From Scortum barcoo (Eukaryota; Chordata; Actinopteri; Centrarchiformes; Terapontidae), in assembly GCA_023238725.1 (NCBI GenBank), contig CM041552.1, positions 18,016,487 to 18,080,486 on the forward strand: a stretch of DNA of 64,000 bases, written 5' to 3'. The translations under genes were made by a program, and so were the position numbers. Positions 1-14,700 of this stretch are shown here, piece by piece; within the stretch, counting starts at the first letter, position 1, and each line of letters opens with the position of its first letter. The notes under the pieces are model-generated. The model had not been told where the DNA came from. It saw nothing but the letters and a program-made list of their open reading frames with translations, and searched no databases.

Positions 1-127
1 AGAAAGACCTCCACCACTACATTTACTACAATGAAATGACTACAGAGGGAGACACTCCGGGGGTTAATTGCGTCCTCACATGAGGTTGATGTCTGCCGGG
101 CCCACCCCACCACCACCACATAAAGAC

Positions 128-162
<35 letters not shown>

Positions 163-1538
163 TGAGTGTGTGTGGTTGTGTTTTACAGTGTGTTCCACTT
201 CCATTTTTTTATAGTGTGCTCCGCTTCCAATTTTCTGCATGCATCCAACATATTCAATGCATCAGTGCCTCTGTGTGTGTGTGTGTGTGTGTGTTTTGAT
301 GTGTGCCTCCCAGATACAGCCTCCTATTTTAAAGCACATCATTTCCACTTATCTCCAGTGCCATCAAGTATCATCTCTCCCTTTTCTTTTCTTTTTTTTT
401 TTCTCTCCTCAGTGTGTCCGGCCATTCACAGCAAACTCACTTTTCCTGTGACACATTATTCACATCAGGCATATTCATCAGCTGCAAATAGATACAGTTG
501 TGTGATCCCTTGGGGCTTTCTTAATGACATGCTTTTAATTTGCTTTGAAATATGTGGATTACAGGAAAAAAAAAACAGCTGCTCCTACTTAAATATGCAT
601 CCCCAGCCTCTTTATTTTCCAAATTGATCCTCATTAATGCCATTCCAGATAAGCTTCGATTTGGCTTATCTTAGTGAGAGCATGCACGGAGGATAATGAC
701 GCCTTCCTTGGATTTGTTTTTCTGAGTTTGCAGTGCTGTGTCGAGGCTCGCCGTTAGTCTGACAGACATCCTCATCACCACAGATTGTTGAATAATTTTG
801 TCTCATGCGCCAAATGAAGGTCACGTGTTGTGTCTCCCTGTTTATCCTGCTGTAATCCTCCGTCACTGGCAAATTTCATGATTTGGCAACGTGGCCGCGA
901 CTTTTGGACACTTTGATGCTCAGTGGCATGCAGTATGTGTGGGACGTGTGTTCCTACAGCAAACTGGAGGCTGGCTGCACTCTTGAACACACTGAAAAGC
1001 TACAATTCACTCTCATGGGTCTCACGTGCAGTTGGCTCCACGCTATGGGAGCGAGCTGATTTACGCAACTCGTGCAGGGAGAGAGACGTCACAGAAATCC
1101 CCAAAAGACGCTCTATAGCAGGAGCTGCAATGGTTTCTCATGAATAATAATGTCATAAAAAAGGTCTTGACATCCAAACACCTCAAACTCTTTGCACTCT
1201 TCAATAAATGATGGGAGATGTCACCTTGGTGGGCCATTACATTTTCTTAAGTGCAAACTGGGGCGCTGGAAGGTGCCCTGACCCTGTTGTGCTTACCTAG
1301 GTGAAAAGAATTTAAGCATGCGGCTCAGGGTATAGAAATGATTGTCCTGTCCAACAGCGGCTGTGCGGATAATTCATTGGAAGAGTGCTACGGCTGTACA
1401 TTGCGAACAAATACGACAAGCTCCTCCAGTCCTTACTGATCCCAGACTTTTATTTTGTCTTTTCAAATGAGAGAGGAGTTGACAAGAACTCGGGCTGACA
1501 AAGTCAACTCTGTGCCCTTTTTTTTTTTTGCCTTGCAG
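1..1538 (+). other. SPHKAP upstream intron (window start)
   Basis: No exon is recognisable before the splice acceptor at 1537-1538. The stretch holds a (GT)n microsatellite at 131-176, a second at about 273-295, and unique-looking sequence. An open frame over 166-627 is driven by the repeat and has no family features. Confidence 0.6.
131..176. repeat. (GT)n microsatellite
   Basis: An uninterrupted GT run gives way to GTGA and GT units. It is a simple repeat in the first partial SPHKAP intron. Confidence 0.9.
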
Positions 1539-2511
1539 TAACTTCCAGTCGTCTGCCATGTTCGAAGGTGCGGAGTCTGTCGAGGTGGAGGGAGGCAGCA
1601 CAGACAGCACCGTGGCCTCGTCCATCAGCGCCTGCAAGAAGGTAAATGGAGCTGTGTCCTGTCTTTGTGTGTGTTGGGATGGAAGTATAAATCTGTCTAT
1701 GTGTGTGTTCCTCCTTCAGTCTCTCGTATGACCGCTTGTCAGCCACGTCGTCTTTTTGTCTTTTTTCCTTTCTCTGTTGGCGTGCACAGCGCGCCCGTCC
1801 ATCATATCTGCCTCCACTGTCAGTTTATCTGTTCGTGTGTTTCCAACAGTGCCAAGAGATTTTCATTTCCTCCTCCGGGGTGCCTGTGACACCCTGGTGT
1901 TGTGCAATAAGAGGAACAGCTCGGCCCTCGGGTCAGCCCAGTGGATTTATCATCTCCCAGTGCCAGAGAGACAGGAGGGGATGTAGTACAGATCAGTGGG
2001 CTGAGGTAGAGGCCAGATTGAATTTCCTTTCAAAGTGCACGCAGGTGTGTCTGTGCGTGTGCCTCACTGTGTGTGTATGCGTAGGTGGACTCGCCCCTGT
2101 GTGTCCCTAATTAGCCCACCGCTCGTGATCTTAACTGACTTCCACCCGAGTGTCCTGCAGAGACACAAGGTGATGTCTTTCTCATATTCGGCCCCGCTCT
2201 CCACTGACCCGTGCCGGCAGCCTTTGATATGATCACTCTCAGTGAGATCAGCTGAGCCTACGTCACCTTTACCTGGCTGACGGCCTGCACAGATGGTCTG
2301 TTCCCGGGGGTGCAAGTATTGTGTGTGATTTGTCACTAAAAATAGTGAGAATAAATAACACATACGTAATATCTGTCACATGTCAAAGTAATAGTGCAGG
2401 AATTGTTGTATTTATAGCATCTGATTTGAATTTTTTATCTACTGTATGATAGTGGTGCAAACTGTTTGAAATGTCATATTGTCATATTGTCATAAGTCTT
2501 ATTATTCAAAT

Positions 2512-2555
<44 letters not shown>

Positions 2556-5500
2556 ATATATAGCATATGGTCGAACCCTGTGATAAGCATCAAGGGAATC
2601 TTTAATTTCACGCTTGTAAACAAATTTGCATTGTAATTGGGTGGTTCTTAAAACAGCAAAGTCAATAGTTTATGACAAATGAGTATGTCACTCAGTAGGA
2701 TAAAGGCACTTCTGTCATTGATAAAGCTAGTGCTGTTACAGTAGGTTTCATGCTAAAGGTTTCAATGCGATGTCCCTCCAGGGGGGAGACAATAACTGTT
2801 GTATATATGCTGTGCGGTGTCTACTTAGCTGACAGATTATTGATCATGTGCCGTGGACACTTATCCTGAAATAAAGGTCCTGTAGAAAGGTCAATTGATC
2901 CCAACAATCAAAGGGGGAAACACAGTGACTGGCAGATGAAAGTGAATGTGTGCGTGTGTGGAGTCATATGCTCGGCGTGCGTGTGTCTGTGTGGCTTGAT
3001 TTCCATGCTGCACTTGTACCTGAGCGGGGTTTATCTTTGTGCTGCAGGTGCTGTGCAGCAACACTGTGCTGGACTCGTCTGAGTATTGGCTGAGGAACGA
3101 GAAGGCTCTGTGCAAACTGGGCCTGCTGGACGACGACACGGAGGGCAGCTGCACCATGGTGAGTAGCATACTGCGGATGATGAAACATGCGCACCCTTTC
3201 GGCAACAGAGGTGGACTTAGTCGTCGCCAGTGTTGGGTTTTAAAGCTGCAGGAAGCATTTGTGTACGCCTCAGATGACAGCAAGCTAATGATGAGAAATG
3301 ATGGGAGATGACATGTAAAAGTCGCACACTTCTCAACCTGCTTCCTCTGAGTGGCTTGGCTCCTTCCTGTCAAAGTAGAAAGTTCCTGTTCTTAATGTGT
3401 CATTTCCTATGTGTTGAGACAATTGAGTGATTTTGGCTAATGCAATGGATGTACCTGCATTACTAAGCCTTGCAGCAGCTACACACTGAGGGGTTGTTTA
3501 AATTTGTGAACAATATTTGCTCTGCACATACAGTACAGTTATAAAAGAATCACAGCCTTTTATAACTGTACTGTATGTGCGGAGTTAACTTGTAGAGGTG
3601 GAGTTGACGACTTGGAAACTTTTAACCAGCGAGTGCAAGGAACCACTGCTTTTCACCCCAGTATGAGGTTAGCCTTGCTCACGGGTTTGATGGAAGGGAA
3701 GTGTCACCTTAACTTACTGTGAGTTCATTCACAAATGAAAAACCCATCAACAGGCAACCAGTGCCGGTGCTTTTTGTGTTTTTCCTCCACCCGCTGCGAG
3801 ACATGTTGGCCTCGTTGTCAGTTCTGTGAATGAAAGGAGGATTTGGGTCATATTTTACATAGTTGGAAATGAGTTGGGAAAACATATTTTTGTGTCTGCG
3901 AAAGGAACATGATTTTTCATAATAACCTTGCTGCTTGAAATACACCAGAAGGTTTCATTTGAGTAGATGTTATAAACGATGCAGTTTCATTCTGCTGAAA
4001 GATTGTTAAAAGCTCCATTAGGTCTCAGCAGGCAATTTATTAAAGGAAGATTGTGTTGTGGAGTAAGTGCATCTCTGTTGTGTTGATTTTATCACATTCT
4101 GTGACTGAAAATAAAAGAGGGCTCCTCTGTGCCGTAACACAGACTCACAGGGATTTCAGTAGTTTGTCCCTCATTGGATCAGGAGAACTCAAGTCCTGCT
4201 TTCTGCTTTCTGGACTCTCAGTTTGACACCGTCAGTCCAGGCTTGTCAACAAGAAAACTACACAGAAGTACACGTTTGTTTGTTTGCTATATTTCATGTG
4301 GCTGTTAATGAGCCATTTCAGGCTCTCCTTGCCATCTTTTCAGTACACGCTACGGTCGATTCAGCAGAAATAGACATCTTGAAACACCATGATAAAATTA
4401 TGATTGTTATTTGAGCAGGCAGACTCCTTCACATCCTGTAATCAGATTTTATGATTCTAACTGCTTGGCTGTTGGCTGTTAGCTTATTTCTATGACCATT
4501 AAGTTGCTATAAATAGTTTTTAATCATGCTATTATCAGTCTTGATGAACACTGACTTACACAACAAAACACTAAGAGCTTGCAGCATCATTTTACATTTG
4601 TATTTTTTCATGTTGCCAAGTGTCACAGTTACAGTGGTGAAGCACATGCAACATTTTGAGTAGTGGGAACTGACACAGCATAAAGATAACACTGTTGTTG
4701 GCTTTTAAAGAACACAAGAAATTTCATTAGAAATGAAAAGAAGGGCGATAATTGTCAACAAAAATTACTCATATATATTTAACCGAAGACTGAGGACGTT
4801 CTCGGTCATTTAGGACATGAGACATCAAGAGAGAAGGAAAAAAGAGAGAGGCTTTCCGCTCTAGAGGACACACATGCCTAATCCTCTCCGTCACCCAATT
4901 CTGATGTGTCACCTTTGATCACTCATTCATTTGAAATTGCAAGTTAAGCATGAATTGCATTCAGGATTTACATCTGTCTGGTTTAAAGGCACTCTTTGGC
5001 TGGGAGGGACAACAGGCGTTTGATTCTCAAAGTGTATCAATTCAATTTTCCAACAAGCAGCAGCTTATATAAACTATAACAGTCTAAATAAAATAATTCT
5101 GCATCAAGTCCCAGATTTTTCTTTATGGGTATACTTTAGGTGGCCCTCGTTACAGAATCTGAAACACATAATCTGCTCTCTAATAACACCATCTGAAATA
5201 TAGTTTCTCAGTATGAATGACATATTCACCCACACTTCAGTGATAAGTCTGATTTTCTTCCCCTCAGGGATGAAATCAGTTTCCTCACCTTTCGCTGCAA
5301 AATATCTCCTGCTCTTCGCTCTTTGCCATTTCTTGGTTTTTTTCTGGAATTATACCTCAGCGCTATCTTCGAGCCGCGGCCGACACCTCACTGATCAGAG
5401 CTTCAAGTTAGTGATCCAGGTTTAATTACATAAGCAGTGGGGTCACTCTCACAGGGCTGGGTGAAGTCTCGTCCTTAAGAAATTCTTCCCACAGAAAGAT

Positions 5501-8500
5501 GTCAAAACAAAAAGTGATAATATGTTTCTCTGCAGCTTAAAAGCTAATTTTTAATATTAGAGATGGCGATCTCTTAACAGCTGTTGCATGGATTGCCATG
5601 AAGTTGTGTGTACTGACTTTGATTGTCTCTTAACTTTTAATCTAGTACCATATTAAAGGTCAAAATTTCAATATGTCCAATATTTTGGTTTTTCACTTGA
5701 TACCTGAAAAACAAACTACCTGTCCATCATGGGCAATATTAGAATTGTGGGAGTTGTCTCCCTCAACATATAATTGTAAACATCATTTTAAATAATATGA
5801 TAATATGCATTGAAAGTATTTGGGCTTGTAGACAGAGAACAGTTTATTTTTAAGTTTTGAAAAGATTGCATCTCCCGTCACAGTGGTTTGTTCCACTCAC
5901 TCCCATCTGCTAAACTCCACACGCATTAGTCCCTGAACACGCTCGTACTGTTGTGGCAAATAGGGAGAGCAGACGAGACCTCCTCTCACTTCTGTGGGAA
6001 TTTATTACAGAATTTATTACAGACACTTACACAGTCTACAGCAGATGAAAAGGTCATTCCAAAGTAACATCTCCGTGCATCTCATTTTATAGTTACAAAA
6101 ATACAGAGGAGGGGTTCTGAGAAATATGTGTGCTTTCTGCTAACCGGTTCTAACCAGTTCTAACCGGTCCAAATCTTGACACCCATCGTCCAGTTTCACC
6201 AACAAAAAGTCCCTGGACCATATGGTCATAGATGTGTGTTGTAACTTAAGTCACATACTCCAATTTGAGGAATTTGACAAACAGGAAACCCTAGGCCTTT
6301 GTGTGTGTGTATGTGTGTGTGTATCCTTATGCTGCAATGAGAAGAATATAAACCCAAGATTGTTATACAGTACAGCCCCAACGTTATCTACCTATCAGTT
6401 ATTCAGTATACAGGATATAATCTGGTGTTTCTGCTGGTAATGTTTTGCTGTAGCAGGCTGCCAAATCACATAAGAAAACAAAACATGATCTATCATTCGA
6501 TCCACTTCTTTGATACATACATCGCATGCACGCATAACAAAATCCAGTCAGTGGCACAGTTATAAAGAAAACGATCGTACTCATGTGTTTTTTTAACATG
6601 CTGGACTGGAGAATGATGTGCACAGTCAGCTAATGTAAGATGGTTTGTTGACCAACAGACCTGCTACAACCACCGTAACCTAAAAAAATCAGCATAGAGC
6701 GTGGTGTCCCTCTCTAATAAATCATCTTTGGCCGAGGTAACAGACGTTCCTCTGTGTACTTTAATATATTATTAGCTGTTACAGCAGTACTTTTGGCATC
6801 ACCTTTGGTTTTTGCTTTTTTAATTGCTCTTAGGACATTTTTATGTTCACCCCGCCCCCCCCAAAAAAAATGAAATGAAACATCTGCCCTTGCTTCCCAT
6901 AAGCCTCAGCGGTTCAGCCCCACAGAGCCATTAGTGTGGTTTGTTTTAGCGCTACTTCTGTTGGTCTCTCAGTTCACAGCACAGTTAATGTGTTAATGGG
7001 AGGTCAACATCAAGAATTATAAATAACCAAAGGGCGATTAAACAAAGCAAATGACCATAAAAAGGTTTTCAAGCTTCATCTAAAGGATGCTATTAAAAAA
7101 TTCTGCTGTTTGTTTTCCCATTAAATCAATACTGAAGCAAAAGTTACTTTTTATTTCAAATTCCTCCATCCTGGACTGCAGCATGTCCGTCTAGGACAGT
7201 TTTGACATGTTTATTCTTCCTTACTCCTTCCTAAAACATGCCTAAAGTGTTTGATAATCATTGCCAAGGTAACAGGAATACCAGTAAATTAGCAAAGAGC
7301 ACCGGTCTCACACACTCACGTCACACTTCATAAGTGCGAGCAGCCGCGTGCTGACTTGAATGTTCCTGAAACCCCCAGACACCAGCTGTGTTATCTAGGA
7401 CATGACGTACACAGGACTCAAACAACTGTGTGTGAGTTTTATCAGATTTTTTTCAGGATACTTTTGCCTTTGATACAGATCCCGGTATATACCAGCACAA
7501 GCTTTGGCAATACAGTACTCATTCATTAAAGTTTAGTGGACTTTTGGAAAGCCTCCAACATGCCCCGCTGATCATTAGATAGAGTCCTGTGAAGTATATT
7601 TATGCATTGCACGATGACTTTTTTCCTCCTTCTCATTTTTCCCCCCTTGAAATGCCATTTGTGACAGCTGCCAACCTGAAAACAAAGGCATCACTTGTGC
7701 TGTTCTTGTCTGTTCAGAGCAGGCCGTTTCTTGCCAAGCTCCTACCTGAGTTTGGGATTACGAGCACAGTTTTATCTTCATTGTTCTATTGTGAAACGTA
7801 AAAAAAAAAAAAAAAAAGCAGCTTCATCTTCACAGTTTTTGTTTAAACAAGACAATCGTCGTTTGTTTTCTTCACTCTGTTTCCTATGAATCAGAGGGAA
7901 CTTTAATGCGAGTGCCAACAGATGCGGCCCAGCCCTCCCAGCAGCATCGCTCTCGGACTTTGACGTGACAGATTGCTCCTCTGACTCAATTTTCAGCTCT
8001 GCTCTTCCGTGTTTTTTTACGCAGCCGATCAATCAAACAGGGGGTCATAATTGATGATGTCATGTGAAAAATAAATTCCTCTGTCCTGGCCTGAACTGTA
8101 CAGGGAGGCAGAAAGAGAGAAGGCGGAGTGTGGAAAACAGAGAGAGGAAAAAGTGAAGGAGAAAAGGGTGAGACAGTGAACGCCGCTCCAAACAGAATGA
8201 AAGGAGAACCCACAAAACCACACACAAAGATTTGATACTCTGTCAGTGGAGAGTGATACAGATCAACACTGACCGTGGGGCAGCGAAGAGAAGAATGTGT
8301 TTATTTTCGTTTTGTTGACTTGTCCTTTTCTACCTTTAATAGACCAGAGCTATTACTGAATGAAGTTTGGAAAGTTCAGTTAAAGAACAGTGTACGTGAA
8401 TTTTACTGGAAACTGATGACTATGAGATCTATTTTTAATAAACCTGGATATCCAAATGGACCCATATTAGTCCAGTAGGTTGAGCTTTCTAAGAAGTCTT

Positions 8501-11500
8501 TGTTTGAGAGTAAAAAAATATTGTGTTTACCTATTCAGGAACAGGAATAATTCCGAATAGTGAGCGCAGAAGGCCAAAAACCGTGAGCTAAATAAAAGAT
8601 AAAAGCTTCGGATTCTCCGCGTTTCGCTCCATCACCCACATCTGGCTGCATCACGTTGTCACCTTTGATCACTCACTCATGTTTTAATGCATGAATCCAC
8701 AGAGAAGTGTCATGTTGCTGTGATAGTCACACTGAATTTCATCACACCCCTGAGAGATTTGACAGGGTGAGCATTTTGAAGAGGAAGACAGAACATTGAA
8801 TTTTTTTTTTTCTTTGCGAGGCAAATAGTTACCTAATCTCTGATGTATTTCCTTTTATTGATCTGTGTATGTGAGTTTACGCTTTGAGAACAAGGAAGAA
8901 AAGAGGTCAGAAAAACTTGCCTACATAGTGAAAGTCAAATAGGAAAGAGCAAAGGTCAGCGTATATACCATGATATTCCTTCTGTCTAGGATTAAACTTC
9001 ATGCTAAAACTAAACTAAAACTAAAACTAAAAAGATGCACCAAATTTCTCATATGCAGAAAAAACACTGTCCATTCCTCAGACTATCTGTCTTCCTGCTT
9101 TGAACCCATAGTCCCTGCAGGAGAGTGATCCATTCATCACCAGATTCAAACACTTCACACTTGGGCAGTCTGTTGTGTCCTGACCTGTCCCTTCCCGGCC
9201 CAGAGAGAGGGAGAACAGAATAAATATGCCATCGGCCACGGCAGGAGCGCTGACTTACAGCAGGATCAGAGCAGGAAGACAAACCGTCTGTTTCTTCTAA
9301 ACCTAAACCAAACCTCAACCTCTCCTTTTTCTTTAGACTGTCAATATGACATTATAAGAAACTACAGTCTTCAGAGCAGGGCTGTGCACTGAACATGAGA
9401 TGTACTTGCTTTAAAGTTGTAGGCCCTCACCTAAAAATTCAGATAACATTAGCTTTTCTGTGTTATTAAAAGTGAATATCTGTTATTAGGAACAGAGGAT
9501 GTAAAGTCTATACATGAGTCTGGAGTCTCAGGGCCTTTGCTTGGTTTGCTTGGTTGGTAATCCAGTTTTAAACGCATGTTTGCTGTTGGTGCACTGCAGA
9601 TCAATGTCAAATTTAGTAACTCAGTCTTTATTAACAAGCAACTTAACACCCAGTTTTAGCTTTTATAGCTAACACTACAACACAGTAAATTACTAACTTA
9701 CTAACTTACTAGTAGTAGAGGTAGTATATACTACTGTAGTATTTCAACTACTGCTATTTTGTGCTGCATGCTCCATACTTTCCTGCTGCAGATTGGTTGC
9801 TGTGCTCATAAGTTGGAGTTAAGTGTGTGGGGGGTGAGTGGTGGATGTGAAATTCAGAAGAAAAGTATTCCAGGGTACATCACAGATCTTTTAACGGTTT
9901 TTAGGGGGTCAGGTGGACAGAATTACGGGATTTTCTTTGGAAAAGGGAAAATAACTTCTTATGCAATGATAATGTAATGGAATGACCTGCATGTGATTTA
10001 CTAAAAAAAAAAAAGTAAAGTTACTCTCTAAACAGAGGCATGTTATTTCACTGTCCCCTGAAGAAGACAATAAATATTCAGATGATAACATTTGTGAACA
10101 TTGTGAAAAAAAATGTGGTGAAAACTCATCTTAGCACTTCTCCAAACGTGTAAACAACACATTCAAATTTATGCATTTCAAAGACACAGAGGCTACATAG
10201 CATTGAGTACCCCGGGTCTGTCCATAATCTGCTGTTAGACATTTCATCACAGTGCTTTAGAGTTTTTTTCTCCCTTGTATGAACGTATTAACGTGTTTCT
10301 GTCCGTATTTACTGAAAAATGTATGGGGAATGGATACATTTATCAACCCACAGGGGAAGGTATAGATTCCCCATAGCTGCTATATATCATGTTCTTAACA
10401 TTTTCCATAACATATCCATATTATTCATGTCGTGAGAATAACCAGGACAGCATCAGCTCCTTGATGCTCTTTTTAGCCCGGGGCTCCAAGCTGAGCAACT
10501 CTCAGCCAAACACTAATTGTGTGTGTGTGTGTGTGTGTGCATACGCTTTTCACATTCACTGCTCACAATACTACACATGCCCAGTTTCTTTCAACAGTAG
10601 AAAAGCACAGCATCACATCTCTATTCAAAGATGTTGCATCCTACGTTTTCTTTTTACTTTTAGTAATAAAAATGTGCAGATGCAAAATAGCAGATAAATA
10701 GGAAGCATCTCAGTCAGATGTGAAAAAAAAAAACCTGGACAACCTAAATGTGTAACATGTGGAATGTCATGTTTTATGCTTAGTAAACAGCTGATATTAT
10801 TGCATTTTGTCAGCACTCAACTAAATGTATGAACACAAAATGTGGCTGCTTACAATCACCAGTACGTGAGATCAGCATGCCTGTCTGGTCTCACTGGGTA
10901 GCTTGTGGGTCGCATCACAAAATTAATATGGCAGAGTCACTGAGCTTTAATGTAGTTTCCCCCCAAACTTCATCTGAATTAAATTAAACTTAAAATGGAT
11001 TATAATAAAAGTTGCCATCCAGTGAGATAAGTCAAAACACTTTAAAATAGAGGGAGCTGTATTTATTATTTCGTGACCTCAGATGGAGTAAGGGACATTT
11101 TCCATGCAGCAGCAGTGACGCTTTGCAGGGGCTGTGGGGAGTGGCGGTTTACCTACAATTTCTTCACTTGATTCTTTCAAGTATCCCTGATTTGATTGTT
11201 GCATCTGGGAGGAAACACCACACTAAAAACATAGAGCATATGAAGGACTAAATATCCAGTTAAACAAAGAAACTTCTGAGTTTCAAGTCATGAAAAAGAG
11301 TAAAACAGAAAAGAGCTACAATTAAAGGGAAAATAAGGGAGACAGAAGGACCAAGAGCAGCAGCTGTGTGTGGGAGGATCAGAGTAGTGAGCGGAGAGGA
11401 GGGAGGGCTGCTGAGGAGGAATGAGGCTTTGATGGACGAAGGAGACTGAAATGTATTGTAACGTTTTACTATACTGACCACGTCCACACACATAATATTG

Positions 11501-11671
11501 CATTAACACTGCGGCTAAGTATCTGCGTAAATTGCATTTGTTGGTGTGTGTGTGGTAGAATGAGAGAAATCTGCCTGCCTGACAGTTTTCTATCTCCAAG
11601 GCCAAATGGAATTTTATGCATAAGTAAGTTGGGACAAGTGAACCCTTGTGTGCATGTCTGCATGGTTAGGG

Positions 11672-11706
<35 letters not shown>

Positions 11707-14700
11707 TTGTGCCTAGCTGAATATTGCTGCAGGGTCTGTGAATCACCACCTCTACCAACTGAACAAAGCGTGACACAACGTTTCCTGAGGCTAAATGGTT
11801 GAATGCCTATGTCCAGTTTACTTTTACGATTCCATTCATACAGCAGTATTGAATGATTTCACAAATGTGAGTGAGCAGTCAAATAGTCATTCCATTACAT
11901 GTGTTCAGTATTATACCACATGTATTATATGCAGTATTACAATGCATATGCAGGCAAAAGTACTAAAATATTAGAAGAGAACAACTATGAAACTCTTTGA
12001 AGGAATTAAGCGAACACACACACTCACTGTGCATCCCCACCATCTCAAAATAAATTTGTGATACTCACAATCCTGCAGTAATCATCCAATTAATTTTGAA
12101 AAGAAAACAAAATCCAACTCAAGGTCTGTTCACTGGCTTTTTACAGAACTTCCAAATGTATCACAGCCTGCATCAACAAATTAAGTTTGCTCACTTGTCA
12201 CAGATAGACATGCGAGTGCAGTTAGGTGTTATGATTTCACCTGTATCAATTTCAGTCCATGTTTGGTTTTCAAAGTTAAGCACAAGTTCCGGACATAGCA
12301 CAAATAGCTGCAACTTAAGGTTCAGTCATAAGCTTCCTCTGGAGCTTTCAACTGTACTGTGATTGAAAGACAACGCAACACCTCACATGACAACAGATCT
12401 TCCTTCATGACATCTGAACAAACTCCATCTGCTGAAGAAAACAATATTATATGGTTGAAATTTTGTAAATTAGTAAGTGGGATCGTTTTTATCAAACATC
12501 TGTTTTCATCGTCAAGAATGAACTTCTCTACAAGGTTAATCTGAACCAGGAATAATAATCTCCCATGAAACAAGTCAAGATGCCCTTTATGCTTGCAGAC
12601 ACATGGACTCAAAACTCTCTAAAGGTGAAATTAAAACATGCCCGGTTCTACTGGTGCCTCTGAGGCTGCCTCCAGATTTCCTGCCTGTAAGGGTTATTAT
12701 TGTCCACTTTGGTCTCAGCGGTCCATCAGCACAGGTGGTCTGAGTCACCCCGAGTTTCACTTTGGTTGGCTGGGCCGATGTTGAGCATAGCTGTGCATTT
12801 ACGTGGGCTGAGCACGTAGTGAAGCGAGAAGATGTGGAGAGACACCAAGATCTGTGCTGCAACCTAGATACGTCGTTCTACAGAAAACTGCATAGTGTAA
12901 TGATATTATCATGACCCTGTGCCTCTGCAAAAAGTTATAGTGAGGACATTTTGTTGGATGGATGGATGTCTTAAGTGCTTGACTTCGCTTTGTGTGCCGT
13001 CTCCAACAGTCTATGGCGTTTTCTTTTAACCCTAACAATAATCTTTCCCTAAGCTCACAGTGGTTACCATCAGTTCCTTTATCAGTGATTTATGTTGGAT
13101 GTTTAATGGATAACATGATTACATTCATGTGAAAGAGGTGGCTTGTAGAGTTGGCTCTGTGACTCTATAGTTTCCCTCAGCTCTACAAAGCTTTTCAGTG
13201 TCTTTAAGCTCATTGTTCTGGATCACTCTCAGCACTCATGGCGTTGTTAAAAAAACCGCATGCTACCACACAGCAAACATACAAAGTTATTAACAAGCTG
13301 GTTAACACAGTGCAGCATATAGCATCTAAAGAGCCAGATATTTCCCTCAGGAGTTGGTGGAGACCAAACACGGAGTTAAACTGAGAGCGTTGATTTTAGA
13401 TTCATCAGGTGGCCAGAAAAATGACTCCAAATGAATTCTAGTGTGCTCTGTATCTGCTGGATGTTTCGTGCAACTGTTTGCTAACAAGTTCGCTACTTGA
13501 AAGGTGGTAATATGTCAGCGTTGTTGTTGTTTCTGCTGCCTCAAAGTGGCAAAAACAAAACACTTATCGCAAGTTTAACCTTGCAGTTTTAGTTGTATCA
13601 GGCTTCCGTGGTATCAGTTTATCCACACATCAAACTATTATTTCACCTCTCTCTCTCTCTCTCTCTATTTCCCCTGCTCTCTCTGTCTTTATTTATATTA
13701 CTCGACTGTTGTTTACGTGGTTAGTCCTTCAGAGACAGGCTGACGCAAGCACGTGTCGTCTACTATGTCTGAAAAACTGATAGAATCAGAGCGTGTCCCT
13801 GGGCTCGTCTAGCACATGGACACAGATGACTGGATGGTCCTCTGCTTCCCAAATTTAGAACAACTGCCTCTCGGCTCTCGCCGTCTGATGGGGTTAAATT
13901 GCTTTAACCCCTCTCAAGGTTAAAAACGCAGATCACTCGCCTCGCTTTTCCTCAAACTGTGTTATCTGCAGGCGATGTGTTGGCAGGCAGGGGAAGGTGT
14001 CTCTTCTTTTCTGGCGTGAGTTCCATTATCAGAACAAGTGAGGACTGCCGAGGTGCTCCTGAGCAAGGGCGCCCAACCTCTCATTTAGACGTTGTGGTAT
14101 GGATGAAACTGAAAAGTGAGTTAGATATCAAATTAGCCTTTGTTCATAGCACACTACCACTTAGATAAAGGGCATTTATCTGCAACCAGATACAGATGAG
14201 GAAACATTATTCCATGCATATTATCAACAATAGCACATAAGCACTCTGCATAATGACTAAAACAGAATTTAAAGCCTTTTCTTTTTTTACTTTTTTTTTT
14301 TTTTTTTTTTATCAAACTAGGGTCAGCAGGTGGCAAAATGAAGCCATTGTCTTCGGGTTCAGTAAATGGTGGAGGATAATCTCGGGTTCTGTGTATACGT
14401 CGTTGGCATTTAACAGCTATTCTCACAAAAAGGTCCTCGTGACACTGATCTGAACAACAGACACGCAAACGAAAAAAGCGGCTGGTACTCCTCAGTGAGT
14501 AGATTGCTGTTATTTCAAGGGAAAGGTAACAAAGCAGCAAATACCTCTTAGTATTCAGATAAATGTTATAGGTGACACATGCAGCCCATGAAGGGCAGAG
14601 GAGAAAAAACGCGCACACACACATCCGTGGTTTGATTTGGGTGAGAAAGGAAAACCTTTTCAAATATTCTGTCTTTGTCAGCTGTCATTGAATTCACATT

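Noticed and set aside
166..627. 153-codon open frame near the window start
   Set aside because: It is produced by the GT-rich microsatellite, has low-complexity composition and no domain, and lies in an SPHKAP intron.
1080..1095. CRE-like GACGTCAC near a possible internal promoter
   Set aside because: Only an isolated short match; there is no exon or promoter structure around it.
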